Shown in pieces: positions 16,332 through 23,796 of a DNA stretch of 28,637 bases. A model generated the notes under the pieces. The model did not search any database and was not told where the DNA came from. It saw nothing but the letters and a program-made list of their open reading frames with translations. The stretch is from assembly GCA_003554565.1 (NCBI GenBank), contig PWGR01000100.1:1-28637 (forward strand), given 5' to 3'. The position numbers were made by a program, and so were the translations under genes. How positions within the stretch are numbered: position 1 is the first letter of the stretch; every line of letters starts with the position of its first letter. This stretch comes from Clostridia bacterium (lineage in GTDB: Bacteria; Bacillota; Sulfobacillia; SLMV01).

Positions 16332-16344
16332 GAGAGATAGCATT

Positions 16345-16572
16345 TCATCCCGCAGCAGGTGATCTATCATCCTTCAGCTCAAAGGTGCTGACGGAAGCGG
16401 ACCCGGAGCGCCCGAAAGCCCTGACGAGCTCGGCTGCCTCACCGTGATCAGCACAGCAGATCACAACCGGGGGGCCCTCATACACCAGGTGACAGCGGTG
16501 CGCCTGCACGAGGTGGATCATTTCCCTGCTACATCTTTTCTGGTTCAGCAGTCGTAGGGTAAGATAGACCAT
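16345..16572 (-). CDS. Small protein of unknown function
   Basis: A 75-residue frame reads MVYLTLRLLNQKRCSREMIH, then a core strand VYEGPPVVICCADHGEAAEL and a C-terminal VSTFELKDDRSPAAG. ATG 16572 is preceded by AGAGGGTG at about 8 nt; a longer start at 16614 is possible. The alternation of strand and helix with a CC pair suggests a small folded alpha/beta protein, but I do not recognise the family. It is convergent with the DUF255 gene with only 13 bp between the stops. Confidence 0.5.
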   Translation of the reverse strand: MVYLTLRLLNQKRCSREMIHLVQAHRCHLVYEGPPVVICCADHGEAAELVRAFGRSGSASVSTFELKDDRSPAAG

Positions 16573-17050
16573 GGCACAGCACCCTCTCAATGCAGCTGAT
16601 TGCACCCTGCACATGCCGTCTCAGTGCGAAATTATATGCATGGAAATGTGGTTAATGCCCAATTCTCGATGTCGGGCAAAAGGACCACCCGCCACATCCG
16701 CAGGTGAACGTATAACACCAGCATTTCAGTGCGGCAATCGGATCTCTCACTGTGATCCAACAAGTGCAAGTACTCCGCTTGCCTCCCCTGAAGGCCGTGA
16801 TGTGCGCCAGCTGCCGCAGGCCGAGGGTCGGTCATCGGCAAAAAGCCACTCATCTCCTTGCACACCATGGTGCAACCACCTGAATTGGGCCGGCGCGGAT
16901 CAGATTTGCAGCATAGTTATGAGTGAGCGCAATAGTCTCGCCGGAGACAGACACAGCGGGGTCCAGACTTCCCGTCACAGATCTGCTCGCCCATGCCGCA
17001 TAGAGCGGCTAGGCTGCCGGGGAGGGAAGCAGCGATATAAAGTCAAGCGG
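16573..17050. other. Region without a recognised gene, with local dyads
   Basis: No frame here looks like a normal protein: the long plus-strand frame is rich in Ser, Arg, Pro and Cys in a random-looking way. On the plus strand two adjacent hairpins can form, GGATC (16740-16744) with GATCC (16754-16758), and GCAAG (16766-16770) with CTTGC (16778-16782). On the minus strand a 59-codon frame (16652-16831) is unusually cysteine-rich but has no good start. The region ends at the terminator-like element at 17052-17077, so an untranslated RNA is possible. Confidence 0.35.
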
Positions 17051-17051
17051 T

Positions 17052-17077
17052 AGGCGCGTACGCCGCGTGGTTTTTTT
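17052..17077 (+). terminator. Intrinsic terminator-like hairpin with T7 run
   Basis: GGCG-CGTA-CGCC (17053-17064) forms a short GC stem and is followed 6 nt later by TTTTTTT (17071-17077). It is the only element on the plus strand of the window with a T run directly after a GC stem. No recognised plus-strand gene precedes it. Confidence 0.45.
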
Positions 17078-17281
17078 GGCCATCCGGGATGAAGGTTATC
17101 TGCTTCCTGCCGTCAGCTGTCCGGTGATGTAAGAGATTCGATTCATCCATCGGTGTATGCTGAAAAAATCCAGTCTACGTTTCATCCGTCACCGAAGACG
17201 CGCATCTAGTCAGGCCTCGTTGAGCCGCTCACATACTAACTCCAGGCAGTAAATTCATCGACACATGAGGCTGATTGTCCG

Positions 17282-19297
17282 TCACTGCTGCAGCATCTCG
17301 GCAAATGTCTCCTCGTCGATGATCTCAACGCCCAGTGATTCGGCTTTCCGCAGCTTGCTCCCGCCCCCGGCGCCAGCGACCAGGTAATCTGTATTGCCGG
17401 AGACACCCGACGTTACTCGGGCACCCTGTGCACGCGCCAGCTCGGCCGCCTCCTCCCGGGTCCATCGATCGAGGCGGCCCGTAAGAACCATAGTCACATT
17501 TTCAAGAGGTCCCTCCGCGCCATAAAAGTCTGCTCGCGGCGATACTCCAACCTCGAGCAGCCGGCAAAGAACCCTGCGGTTGTCAGAGCTGGAGAAAAAG
17601 GTCACAATGCTGCTCGCCACTTCGGGGCCTATGCCGTTTACAGCCAGAAGGCTTTCCTCATGTGCCTGCATAATTTTCTGCACACTGCCGTACCTGCGGC
17701 TCAGAAGCTCGGCGACGTGCTCGCCCACCAGCGGGATCCCCAGGGCGACCAGAAACCGCCGCAGGGGTACGTCCTTTGATTTTTCCACTGCTTCCAGAAG
17801 GTTCTCTGCCGTACGATCGGCCACCTTGTCCAGCCGAAGCCAGTCATCTTTGTCCAGCGCATAGATATCAGCCAGATCCTCTACCAATCCCCGCTCCACC
17901 AGTTGATCAGCAGTCCGCTCCCCTATCCCCTCGATATCCATACCGGCGCGGGACGCGAAGTAGCGAATTCTCTCTTTCAACTGGGCCGGGCACGACAGGT
18001 TGGGACATCTGACTGTTTTTTCATCATCACTCCATACTGCCGTCGTGTTGCAGACGGGACAGTTATCAGGAATCCTGAACGGCCTCTCCTCTCCTGTCCT
18101 TTCATCCTGGACAACTTCCACCACATAGGGAATCACGTCTCCGGCACGCTCCACGAGTACTCGATCACCCACCCGGACGTCTTTTCGGTTTATCTCGCTC
18201 TGGTTATGCAGAGAGGCCCGCCGCACTGTAGCACCACCAATCTGCACCGGCTCGAGCCAGGCAACCGGGGTTAGCTTTCCGGTTCGCCCCACCTGAACAT
18301 CGATATCCAGTACGCGACTTAATGCACCCCGGGCCGGGAATTTGAAGGCAGCCGCCCACCGGGGATCGCGAGTACGTGTACCCAGTCTGCGCTGCCAGTC
18401 CAGGCGGTCAACCTTCACGACAATCCCGTCTATTTCGTAGGGCAGATCATCCCGCTGCGCCATCAGCCGGCGGTGATATTGGACAACCTCCCCTGCCCCG
18501 GTACAGAGTTCAGCCCAGTTCGCAGGTGAACGCAGTCGCCAGCTCGGCAGGATGTCTCGTATGACGTACCACTGTCGCTCCGGCTGCACGCCCGGGGCAT
18601 GGGCTATGTGATACAGAATTATCTGCAGCTTCCTTGCCGCTGTCACAGAAGAGTCCAGCTGGCGCAGAGAGCCCGCCGCAGCGTTGCGGGGATTGGCAAA
18701 CAAGCGTTCACCGCACCTCTCCCGCTCATCATTGAGACGCCGGAAGTCATCCGTCAGCATGTACCCCTCGCCACGGACAACCAGATCCTCGGGTGCCCCG
18801 TCAGGCAGCCTGAGGGGAAGAGAGGGAATTGTGCGAACGTTTGCCGTCACGTCTTCCCCGGTGTAACCATCGCCCCGGGTGGCCGCCCGGGTGAACTGTC
18901 GCCCCTCGTACAACAAACTTACCGCCAGTCCATCGAATTTGGGCTCTACCACGTAGTCAACCTGTCCGACGCCCAGTCCCTCGCGGCATACCTGGTCAAA
19001 CTCATATGCTTCCGCTTCCTGGTAAATGGCCCGCAGGCTCAACATCGGCGGCGAGTGCTCCACGGGTTCGAACGTCTCATCCACCTCGCCTGACACGCGC
19101 TGCGTGGGAGAATCAGGGGTGATCAGCTCCGGGTGGTCGGCTTCCAATTTCTCCAGACGACACAGCAGCCTGTCATATTCGGCATCTGAAATCTGCGGAG
19201 AATCCTGCACGTAGTAGTGATAATTGTTATATTCAATTTCTTCCCTCAGTTGCTCTATTTCTTCTTTGACTTTGCAGCTGCTGTCTCTTTCTGGCAC
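17282..19297 (-). CDS. ligA: NAD-dependent DNA ligase LigA
   Basis: With the GTG at 19297 the protein has 671 residues, the usual length of bacterial LigA. It seals nicks during replication and repair using NAD+. The N-terminal NMN-binding Ia domain (YNNYHYYVQDSPQISDAEYD) is followed by the adenylation site Lys120 in VVEPKFDG, the SLLYEGRQFTRAATRGDGYT segment, an OB fold (VQVGRTGKLTPVAWLEPVQI), a four-cysteine zinc finger (NCPVCNTT and RCPNLSCPAQ), helix-hairpin-helix repeats (GIGERTADQLVERGL, NGIGPEVASSIV) and a C-terminal BRCT domain (TMVLTGRLDRWTREEAAELA). The start lies 4 bp after the stop of the yihY gene, whose last codons GAGAGGCGGTGA serve as ribosome-binding site, so the two are translationally coupled. 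Confidence 0.97.
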   Translation of the reverse strand: MPERDSSCKVKEEIEQLREEIEYNNYHYYVQDSPQISDAEYDRLLCRLEKLEADHPELITPDSPTQRVSGEVDETFEPVEHSPPMLSLRAIYQEAEAYEFDQVCREGLGVGQVDYVVEPKFDGLAVSLLYEGRQFTRAATRGDGYTGEDVTANVRTIPSLPLRLPDGAPEDLVVRGEGYMLTDDFRRLNDERERCGERLFANPRNAAAGSLRQLDSSVTAARKLQIILYHIAHAPGVQPERQWYVIRDILPSWRLRSPANWAELCTGAGEVVQYHRRLMAQRDDLPYEIDGIVVKVDRLDWQRRLGTRTRDPRWAAAFKFPARGALSRVLDIDVQVGRTGKLTPVAWLEPVQIGGATVRRASLHNQSEINRKDVRVGDRVLVERAGDVIPYVVEVVQDERTGEERPFRIPDNCPVCNTTAVWSDDEKTVRCPNLSCPAQLKERIRYFASRAGMDIEGIGERTADQLVERGLVEDLADIYALDKDDWLRLDKVADRTAENLLEAVEKSKDVPLRRFLVALGIPLVGEHVAELLSRRYGSVQKIMQAHEESLLAVNGIGPEVASSIVTFFSSSDNRRVLCRLLEVGVSPRADFYGAEGPLENVTMVLTGRLDRWTREEAAELARAQGARVTSGVSGNTDYLVAGAGGGSKLRKAESLGVEIIDEETFAEMLQQ

Positions 19298-19301
19298 CCA
19301 C

Positions 19302-20177
19302 TCACCGCCTCTCACTTCTCCAATGGCGCAGATGGACGTTGAACACGGCTCCAAACAGGAGAATAATGGTCCCAATATATATCCAGAGAAGCAGAAATAT
19401 CAACGTTGTCAGGGATCCGTGAATGAGCTGAAAATGAGCCGCGGAGCGCAGATATGCCCCGAAAGCCGCTTTAGCGAATTCGAAGGCGAGTGTGGCCACT
19501 GCGGCTCCAAGCCACACGTCGCCAAATCTCAGGTGCTCCGCAGGGAAGAACCGGTATATGACGGTGAATACAGTGAAAGTAATGACTATGGGGAGAACAC
19601 GTCCCGCCATCTGCCAGGGGATGGCGTCAATCAAGGGATGCACTCCCCATCTTTGCATCATTTCACTCTCATACGTTTGAACCACCTGGTAAGCGGTAGT
19701 CATGCCCAGGGAAAGCACGATCAATGCTCCCAGCAGAAGCACCATCAGTATGCCGACCAGGCGGGTACGCCAGAAGGGATTTGCGTGCATTGTTCCCCAG
19801 ATCTCATTCATAGTTCGCGTGATGGCATTGAACACCGCAGAGCTCACCCACAGCAGTGCTACAACTCCCACTATGCCAACCTGACCTCGAACACGAACGA
19901 GATCGCGCAGATTTTCGGTCAGAAACTCGGCCGACCCAGGAACATACAATCGCACCAGATCCTCAACCTGTTGGTGCACCTGAGAGGCGGGCAATATGAA
20001 TCCCACCACGGCCACCGAAACCAGAAGAAGTGGAAACAGCGAGAACACCCCATAATATGCGATGGCGGCGGCCATGAGAAAGCAGTTGCTCCCCGCGAAA
20101 CGTTCATACAGCCCGTACACAAACCTGACTACCTCGGGCGAATCGTGCTGAATTCGCTCTAGCAGTGGCTCAAGCAC
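19302..20177 (-). CDS. YihY/BrkB family inner-membrane protein
   Basis: The 291-residue protein has six membrane helices and the YihY/BrkB motifs: FLMAAAIAYYGVFSLFPLLL near the N-terminus, the middle segment VALLWVSSAVFNAITRTMNE and the late segment HGSLTTLIFLLLWIYIGTII. Members are polytopic membrane proteins of unclear transport function; they were once wrongly called ribonuclease BN. The start is a GTG at 20177 preceded by GGGGGG at 6 nt. It lies 60 bp after the DUF948 gene and directly before ligA, so it belongs to a four-gene operon. Confidence 0.92.
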   Translation of the reverse strand: MLEPLLERIQHDSPEVVRFVYGLYERFAGSNCFLMAAAIAYYGVFSLFPLLLVSVAVVGFILPASQVHQQVEDLVRLYVPGSAEFLTENLRDLVRVRGQVGIVGVVALLWVSSAVFNAITRTMNEIWGTMHANPFWRTRLVGILMVLLLGALIVLSLGMTTAYQVVQTYESEMMQRWGVHPLIDAIPWQMAGRVLPIVITFTVFTVIYRFFPAEHLRFGDVWLGAAVATLAFEFAKAAFGAYLRSAAHFQLIHGSLTTLIFLLLWIYIGTIILLFGAVFNVHLRHWRSERR

Positions 20178-20237
20178 TGTGACCCCCCGACACTAAATTA
20201 CCCTTCTGAGACCAGGACCTAACCCCGGCCGTTTACC

Positions 20238-20654
20238 TCACTCAGTAACGTCAACCTCGATTCGCTCGCGCGGCTCCGTTATCTCACGGCGGCTGTGCAG
20301 CCATCGCCGCAGCAGACTCAGGCCCTCTCGTGCGGCGCTTACCCCGATCTTGAGAGCACCTTTCTTGGGAAGCCATTGAGGCGATATGCGACGGAGCACT
20401 ATTGCTGAGGCTACCTGCTCCGCAATCCTACCACCCGACTCCGTCAGGTGACGGACTCCACCGACCGTCAGGCGCACTTCCCTGAGAAGAGGTATGACCT
20501 CACCCAGCGCCTCCTTCACCTCCGAGGCAAATTCCTCACGCAGTTTGCACATCTCACGATAGATGCGTAACCCAAAGAGCAAGACGAACACCCACGCGAG
20601 GGCATTTATGGCCGTAGCGACAGCAGTTATGTAGAGGAGCGTGTACTCGGTCAT
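20238..20654 (-). CDS. DUF948-type membrane protein
   Basis: The 138-residue protein has one N-terminal membrane helix (YITAVATAINALAWVFVLLF) followed by a long amphipathic helix region (MCKLREEFASEVKEALGEVI, REVRLTVGGVRHLTESGGRI) and a basic tail. This is the DUF948 layout. In Firmicutes DUF948 genes lie next to ytxH genes, as here: the ATG of this gene overlaps the stop of the ytxH gene as ATGA (20651-20654). The pair is often linked to the cell envelope or general stress, but the molecular role is unknown. Confidence 0.85.
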   Translation of the reverse strand: MTEYTLLYITAVATAINALAWVFVLLFGLRIYREMCKLREEFASEVKEALGEVIPLLREVRLTVGGVRHLTESGGRIAEQVASAIVLRRISPQWLPKKGALKIGVSAAREGLSLLRRWLHSRREITEPRERIEVDVTE

Positions 20655-20959
20655 GACGAACTATCTAGCTGCTCCTCGAGCTGCCTCAGCTTCTGCTCGA
20701 GCTGCTCGAGCTTGCCGTCCAGCTGGTCTGGGTCGGGCAGATTTTCCTGACTGCGCCGCATGACCTCTTCCGCACCGTCCTTGAGCTTGACCGTAAATTC
20801 CTCGGCGCCTTCTCTGAATTCCTCAGCCATGGTGCGGGCCTGCTCCCGCAGTCTGTCCCGGGTGTCTTCCCCGGATTCAGGTGCCACCATCAAACCAGCG
20901 ACAAAACCCATTACTCCACCGACCATCATGCCCACAAACAAATCACCGTTGTTGGACAC
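20651..20959 (-). CDS. YtxH domain membrane protein
   Basis: The 102-residue protein starts MSNNGDLFVGMMVGGVMGFV and continues AGLMVAPESGEDTRDRLREQ, the characteristic YtxH pattern of one glycine-rich membrane helix followed by A-P-x-S-G. The rest is a long charged helix with a coiled-coil-like end (QLDGKLEQLEQKLRQLEEQL). I prefer GTG 20959 because AGGGGAG precedes it at about 6 nt; ATG 20977 is in frame but adds only six residues and has a poorer site. It is the first gene of the minus-strand operon ending in ligA. Confidence 0.85.
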   Translation of the reverse strand: MSNNGDLFVGMMVGGVMGFVAGLMVAPESGEDTRDRLREQARTMAEEFREGAEEFTVKLKDGAEEVMRRSQENLPDPDQLDGKLEQLEQKLRQLEEQLDSSS

Positions 20960-20995
20960 GCCTATCTCCCCTTCCATTGGCTAACGTTGGTCTTT

Positions 20996-21025
20996 ATTAT
21001 ACCATCGTCCGACATCGCATGTTAA
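20996..21025 (-). promoter_or_regulatory. Promoter of the ytxH-DUF948-yihY-ligA operon
   Basis: Read on the minus strand, TTAACA (21025-21020) and a perfect TATAAT (21001-20996) are 18 nt apart. Transcription would start near 20988, about 30 nt before the ytxH GTG. It matches the housekeeping sigma consensus at 11 of 12 positions. Confidence 0.75.
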
Positions 21026-21408
21026 TCCTAGAGAAGACGCGATATTCGGCGCTATTCGTCCTCCATCGGCCCGATACCTGATGGGACGACCTCAGACACA
21101 ACACATACAATAAGGTGACTTGAGCGCCCGGGGATGCAGAACCTTGGATGGGCTGCACCGTACGGTGGTGGTTCCCTCCAGTGAAGCCCGCAATTATGTC
21201 TTCGAAACGTCCCCGGGGAGCAGCGGTAGAATTGACCTCGCTGCCTACCTCAGAAAGACTCACAGATCGCGCCATGCTTTTTCCCGAACAGACGGTGAGG
21301 CCAGTTTCCTCACCAACTTCCCGGCGCAACGCCTCGGTCAACAGCTCACCGTCGTTCACGCTTACTCCCGTACACCCACAGGCGCGTCGGAGCCGCGGGA
21401 TCTCTCGG
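21026..21408 (-). pseudogene. Decayed Nudix hydrolase
   Basis: The minus strand carries a clear Nudix helix, GELLTEALRREVGEETGL (21350-21297), matching E-x7-R-E-U-x-E-E-x-G-U. Just upstream, in a frame shifted by one base (extra base at 21360), lies PRDPAAPTRLWVYGSK, which corresponds to the usual R-W-x-L-P-G-G segment before the Nudix helix, with the G-G changed. Above that a TAA (21411-21409) closes the frame. Downstream of the Nudix helix the sequence no longer looks like the fold. The gene is therefore broken at both ends. It is partly overlapped by the ytxH promoter, and no start was found. Confidence 0.45.
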
Positions 21409-21579
21409 TTACATCACGGCGGAGGTAACCGGTGCCTCATCGGGTCAACAGGTCGCAAACCAATCGTCGCCACCGGAGGACCATCAACCAGATACTCGGC
21501 AGGAAGCGGCAGCGGAATGTCGAAATCGTGTACGCATATCACAGCTGTGCACCATATAACGGACAGGAGGTCCACCGCA

Positions 21580-22779
21580 ATGACGGTTAGATTTCTTCCA
21601 CCGGATACCTTCCGGGAGCGTCACGAGAGGGTACGAAGATTCCTGGAGCACGAGGATTACCGCGCGTATGTCGTTATGAATCCTGACAACTTCTACTATA
21701 TGTCCGGTTTCTTCCTTGACGTGGCGCCCTGGGAAAGACCGGTCGCCCTGGTAATCCCGCTGCAGGGAAAACCCTTCATAATTATGAATGAGCTTTCCAC
21801 CAATCACGTGAGAATGGCCCACGAGCGCGGCTCACTGGCGATAAGCGATGTGTACTTCTGGCGCGAGCACCCGTCCTCGACCCATCGCACCTACACACGA
21901 CCACAGTGGACGGAGCTTCTCGCGGCAAAACTCAAAGAACGTGGTATAGATCGAGGTATGCTGGCATGCGACTCACCACACGAACCCATTGCGCCCGTTC
22001 GCGAGGTGTTGAGCAGGATCCAGCTGAAGGTAGAATCCGAGCTCATGATAAGGATGCGAACAGTAAAGGACGAGCTCGAGCTGGCCTTCATCCGCGAAGG
22101 TGCGGCTCTCAGCGATTTTGGGCAGGAGGTCTTTCGCAACCTGGTAAGACCAGGCGAACTCATGCCATCAGTCGACGCGCGGACGCTCAATGAGATGATC
22201 GTCAAGGGTGCGGAGATGTTTCCCGAATGCCGCGTGGAATGCCGGGTGTTCAGCCTCACCGGACCAGCCTCGGCCTCCCCGCACGGCACGGGCGCCGGAT
22301 CGGACATGACTATTGAGGCCGGGCACGGTATCGTCAACATCATAATCGTTCGCCTCAACGGTTACGTGGTTGAAAACGAGCGCACCTGGATGGTCGGCGA
22401 GCCCTCAGAGCTGCAGGCTGACGCGTTCACTGCCGCCGAGGCCGCCACTGAGGCGGCTGCAGAGCAAATGGTGGCCGGCAACCCAGTATCCTCGATAGAT
22501 GCTGCAGCACAGACGGTAATCGAAGACAGAGGCTTCGGAGAACACATAAACCACCGGACCGGACATGGCATCGGAATTGCCGGGCACGAGTGGCCGGATG
22601 ACGTCGCATTCAACCACCGTCCACTCATGGCGGGTGAAGTGTGGTCTGCAGAACCAGGCATCTACCTGTACGGAGTGGGCGGCTTCAGGCACGATGACAC
22701 GGTGATTGTGGGTACGGAGGCTCCGGAAGTATTGACAAAATGCAGCAAGAATCTGGCAGACCAAACCATCACGATCTAG
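21580..22779 (+). CDS. Creatinase/M24 fold protein, second copy, metal ligands mostly lost
   Basis: The 399-residue protein is a divergent paralogue of the gene at 13.1-14.3 kb. It shares the N-terminal phrases YMSGFFLDVAPWERPVALVI and the pita-bread motifs. Of the five M24 metal ligands His329 (GHGIGIAGHEWP) and Glu358 (SAEPGIY) remain; the aspartate positions read Ile and Glu265, and the last glutamate is Asp372 in GGFRHDDT. Creatinase-type residues are present: Arg53 in WERP, His235 in SPHGTG and Glu267 in VENERT. I chose ATG 21580 because AGGAGG lies about 9 nt upstream; the open frame further upstream is not protein-like. It stands alone and ends at a strong hairpin. It is probably a C-N or peptide hydrolase of the creatinase-like branch; substrate unknown. 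Confidence 0.88.
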   Translation: MTVRFLPPDTFRERHERVRRFLEHEDYRAYVVMNPDNFYYMSGFFLDVAPWERPVALVIPLQGKPFIIMNELSTNHVRMAHERGSLAISDVYFWREHPSSTHRTYTRPQWTELLAAKLKERGIDRGMLACDSPHEPIAPVREVLSRIQLKVESELMIRMRTVKDELELAFIREGAALSDFGQEVFRNLVRPGELMPSVDARTLNEMIVKGAEMFPECRVECRVFSLTGPASASPHGTGAGSDMTIEAGHGIVNIIIVRLNGYVVENERTWMVGEPSELQADAFTAAEAATEAAAEQMVAGNPVSSIDAAAQTVIEDRGFGEHINHRTGHGIGIAGHEWPDDVAFNHRPLMAGEVWSAEPGIYLYGVGGFRHDDTVIVGTEAPEVLTKCSKNLADQTITI

Positions 22780-22789
22780 CAACCTCACC

Positions 22790-22821
22790 GTCCGGGACGG
22801 TGGCGCCCCGTCGTCCCGGAC
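22790..22821 (+). terminator. GC-rich hairpin after the second M24-fold gene
   Basis: A perfect 10-bp stem, GTCCGGGACG (22790-22799) and CGTCCCGGAC (22812-22821), with a 12-nt loop, begins 11 bp after the stop at 22779. There is no T run. Confidence 0.55.
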
Positions 22822-23014
22822 CTCAAGACTTAGATCCCTAACCCAGGCAACACGTGGCTTCTCGGACCTGATCCTCCTTCAGGCAACGGGCAAAGGGCGA
22901 GCATCTGTCCTATCTCCCGCCCCTAATGTCCTTAACTATCTGACGAGCAGGGGGCTGGGCGCTCCTTATCGCAGGAGACAGGTCTCGGTGCTGCTGTGCC
23001 TTACGAGAAAGAGA
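22822..23014. other. Intergenic region upstream of the tetR promoter
   Basis: I see no gene or clear element between the hairpin that ends the M24-fold gene and the tetR promoter. Confidence 0.35.
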
Positions 23015-23044
23015 TTGACAGAAGCGACACTGCTGTCATATCAT
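23015..23044 (+). promoter_or_regulatory. Promoter of the tetR-ABC exporter operon
   Basis: A perfect -35 TTGACA (23015-23020) and TATCAT (23039-23044) are 18 nt apart. The -10 box lies inside the left arm of a large dyad (23026-23073), so a bound repressor would cover the promoter. Confidence 0.65.
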
Positions 23045-23073
23045 ACATTCACACTGATATGACACTGGTGTCA
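23026..23073. promoter_or_regulatory. Large nested dyad, probable TetR operator
   Basis: TGTCATATCA (23034-23043) and TGATATGACA (23055-23064) form a perfect 10-bp inverted repeat with an 11-nt spacer. On the outside the near-identical 13-mers GACACTGCTGTCA (23026-23038) and GACACTGGTGTCA (23061-23073), 12 of 13 equal, are each near-palindromic. The whole 48-bp element overlaps the -10 box and start region, about 50 bp upstream of the tetR start. Autoregulation by the adjacent TetR protein is the simplest reading. Confidence 0.6.
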
Positions 23074-23120
23074 CCTCGATCTTGAGATCTTGATGCACTC
23101 CACTGCGGAAAGGGGAAGAA

Positions 23121-23795
23121 GTGTTGCCAACACAGACTTTTTTTAATCTACCGCAGGGTAAGCAGAAACGGGTGATGGATGCCGCCCTGGCCGAGTTCGC
23201 GGCCAAGCCATTTCACAACGCCAGCGTTGCGAGCATTGTCGAAGCAGCGGATATCCCGCGGGGCAGCTTCTACCAGTACTTCGAAGACCTGGAGGATCTT
23301 TATCTGCATCTGTTTGAGATCATTGGTAAGAAGAAGCGGCTTTACATGCAGGAAGTCGTATCCGAGAAGAAGGGGGCCATGAACCAGATCAGGTCACTGT
23401 ACTCGGCAGGATTGCAATTTGCGCGCGACCACCCGAAGTTAGCCTCCCTCGGCATACGTTTTTTCCGTGAGGACAGAAGCTTCCGCAGACGGTTGATTGC
23501 CGGATTTGAGGAGTCATCCATGCAGTTTCTGCAGGACATGCTGATCAGTGGTCAGGAGGCCGGTGAGATAGATCCGGCCGTGGATGCAGAAACAGCAGCT
23601 TTTGTGCTGCACAGTCTCAATGTGGACGTTGTGGATCACTACCTGGAGGGCCCACACAGTGCGGAAGAGCTCATACACGAAAGCAGTGAATATCTCAGTT
23701 TGGTCAACAGCGTACTGTATATCATCGAGCAGGGTCTGATCCACGATGATGAATGCGGGGGCGGACAGCTGCGCAATCAAGAGGCGGGAGGATGA
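23121..23795 (+). CDS. TetR/AcrR family transcriptional repressor
   Basis: The 224-residue protein has the TetR helix-turn-helix: KRVMDAALAEFAAKPFHNAS, then VASIVEAADIPRGSFYQYFE, which contains the recognition helix GSFYQYF. The remaining helices form the ligand-binding and dimer domain. Translation starts at GTG 23121 or TTG 23124 after AGGGGAA. It is the first gene of an operon with an ABC ATPase and two permeases; its stop (TGA 23793-23795) lies one base before the ATG of the ATPase. It probably represses the operon through the dyad at 23026-23073 and is released by an exported compound. Confidence 0.92.
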   Translation: MLPTQTFFNLPQGKQKRVMDAALAEFAAKPFHNASVASIVEAADIPRGSFYQYFEDLEDLYLHLFEIIGKKKRLYMQEVVSEKKGAMNQIRSLYSAGLQFARDHPKLASLGIRFFREDRSFRRRLIAGFEESSMQFLQDMLISGQEAGEIDPAVDAETAAFVLHSLNVDVVDHYLEGPHSAEELIHESSEYLSLVNSVLYIIEQGLIHDDECGGGQLRNQEAGG

Positions 23796-23796
23796 T

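Noticed and set aside
16571..17053. 160-residue plus-strand frame before the T7 terminator
   Set aside because: Composition is random-looking (Ser, Arg, Pro, Cys), the start overlaps the 75-residue minus-strand gene, and no domain is visible; a non-coding RNA is the better reading of the terminator.
21148..21579. Upstream in-frame extension of the second M24-fold gene
   Set aside because: The extra 144 residues are Arg/Ser/Thr-rich and shadow-like, and a strong AGGAGG precedes the ATG at 21580.
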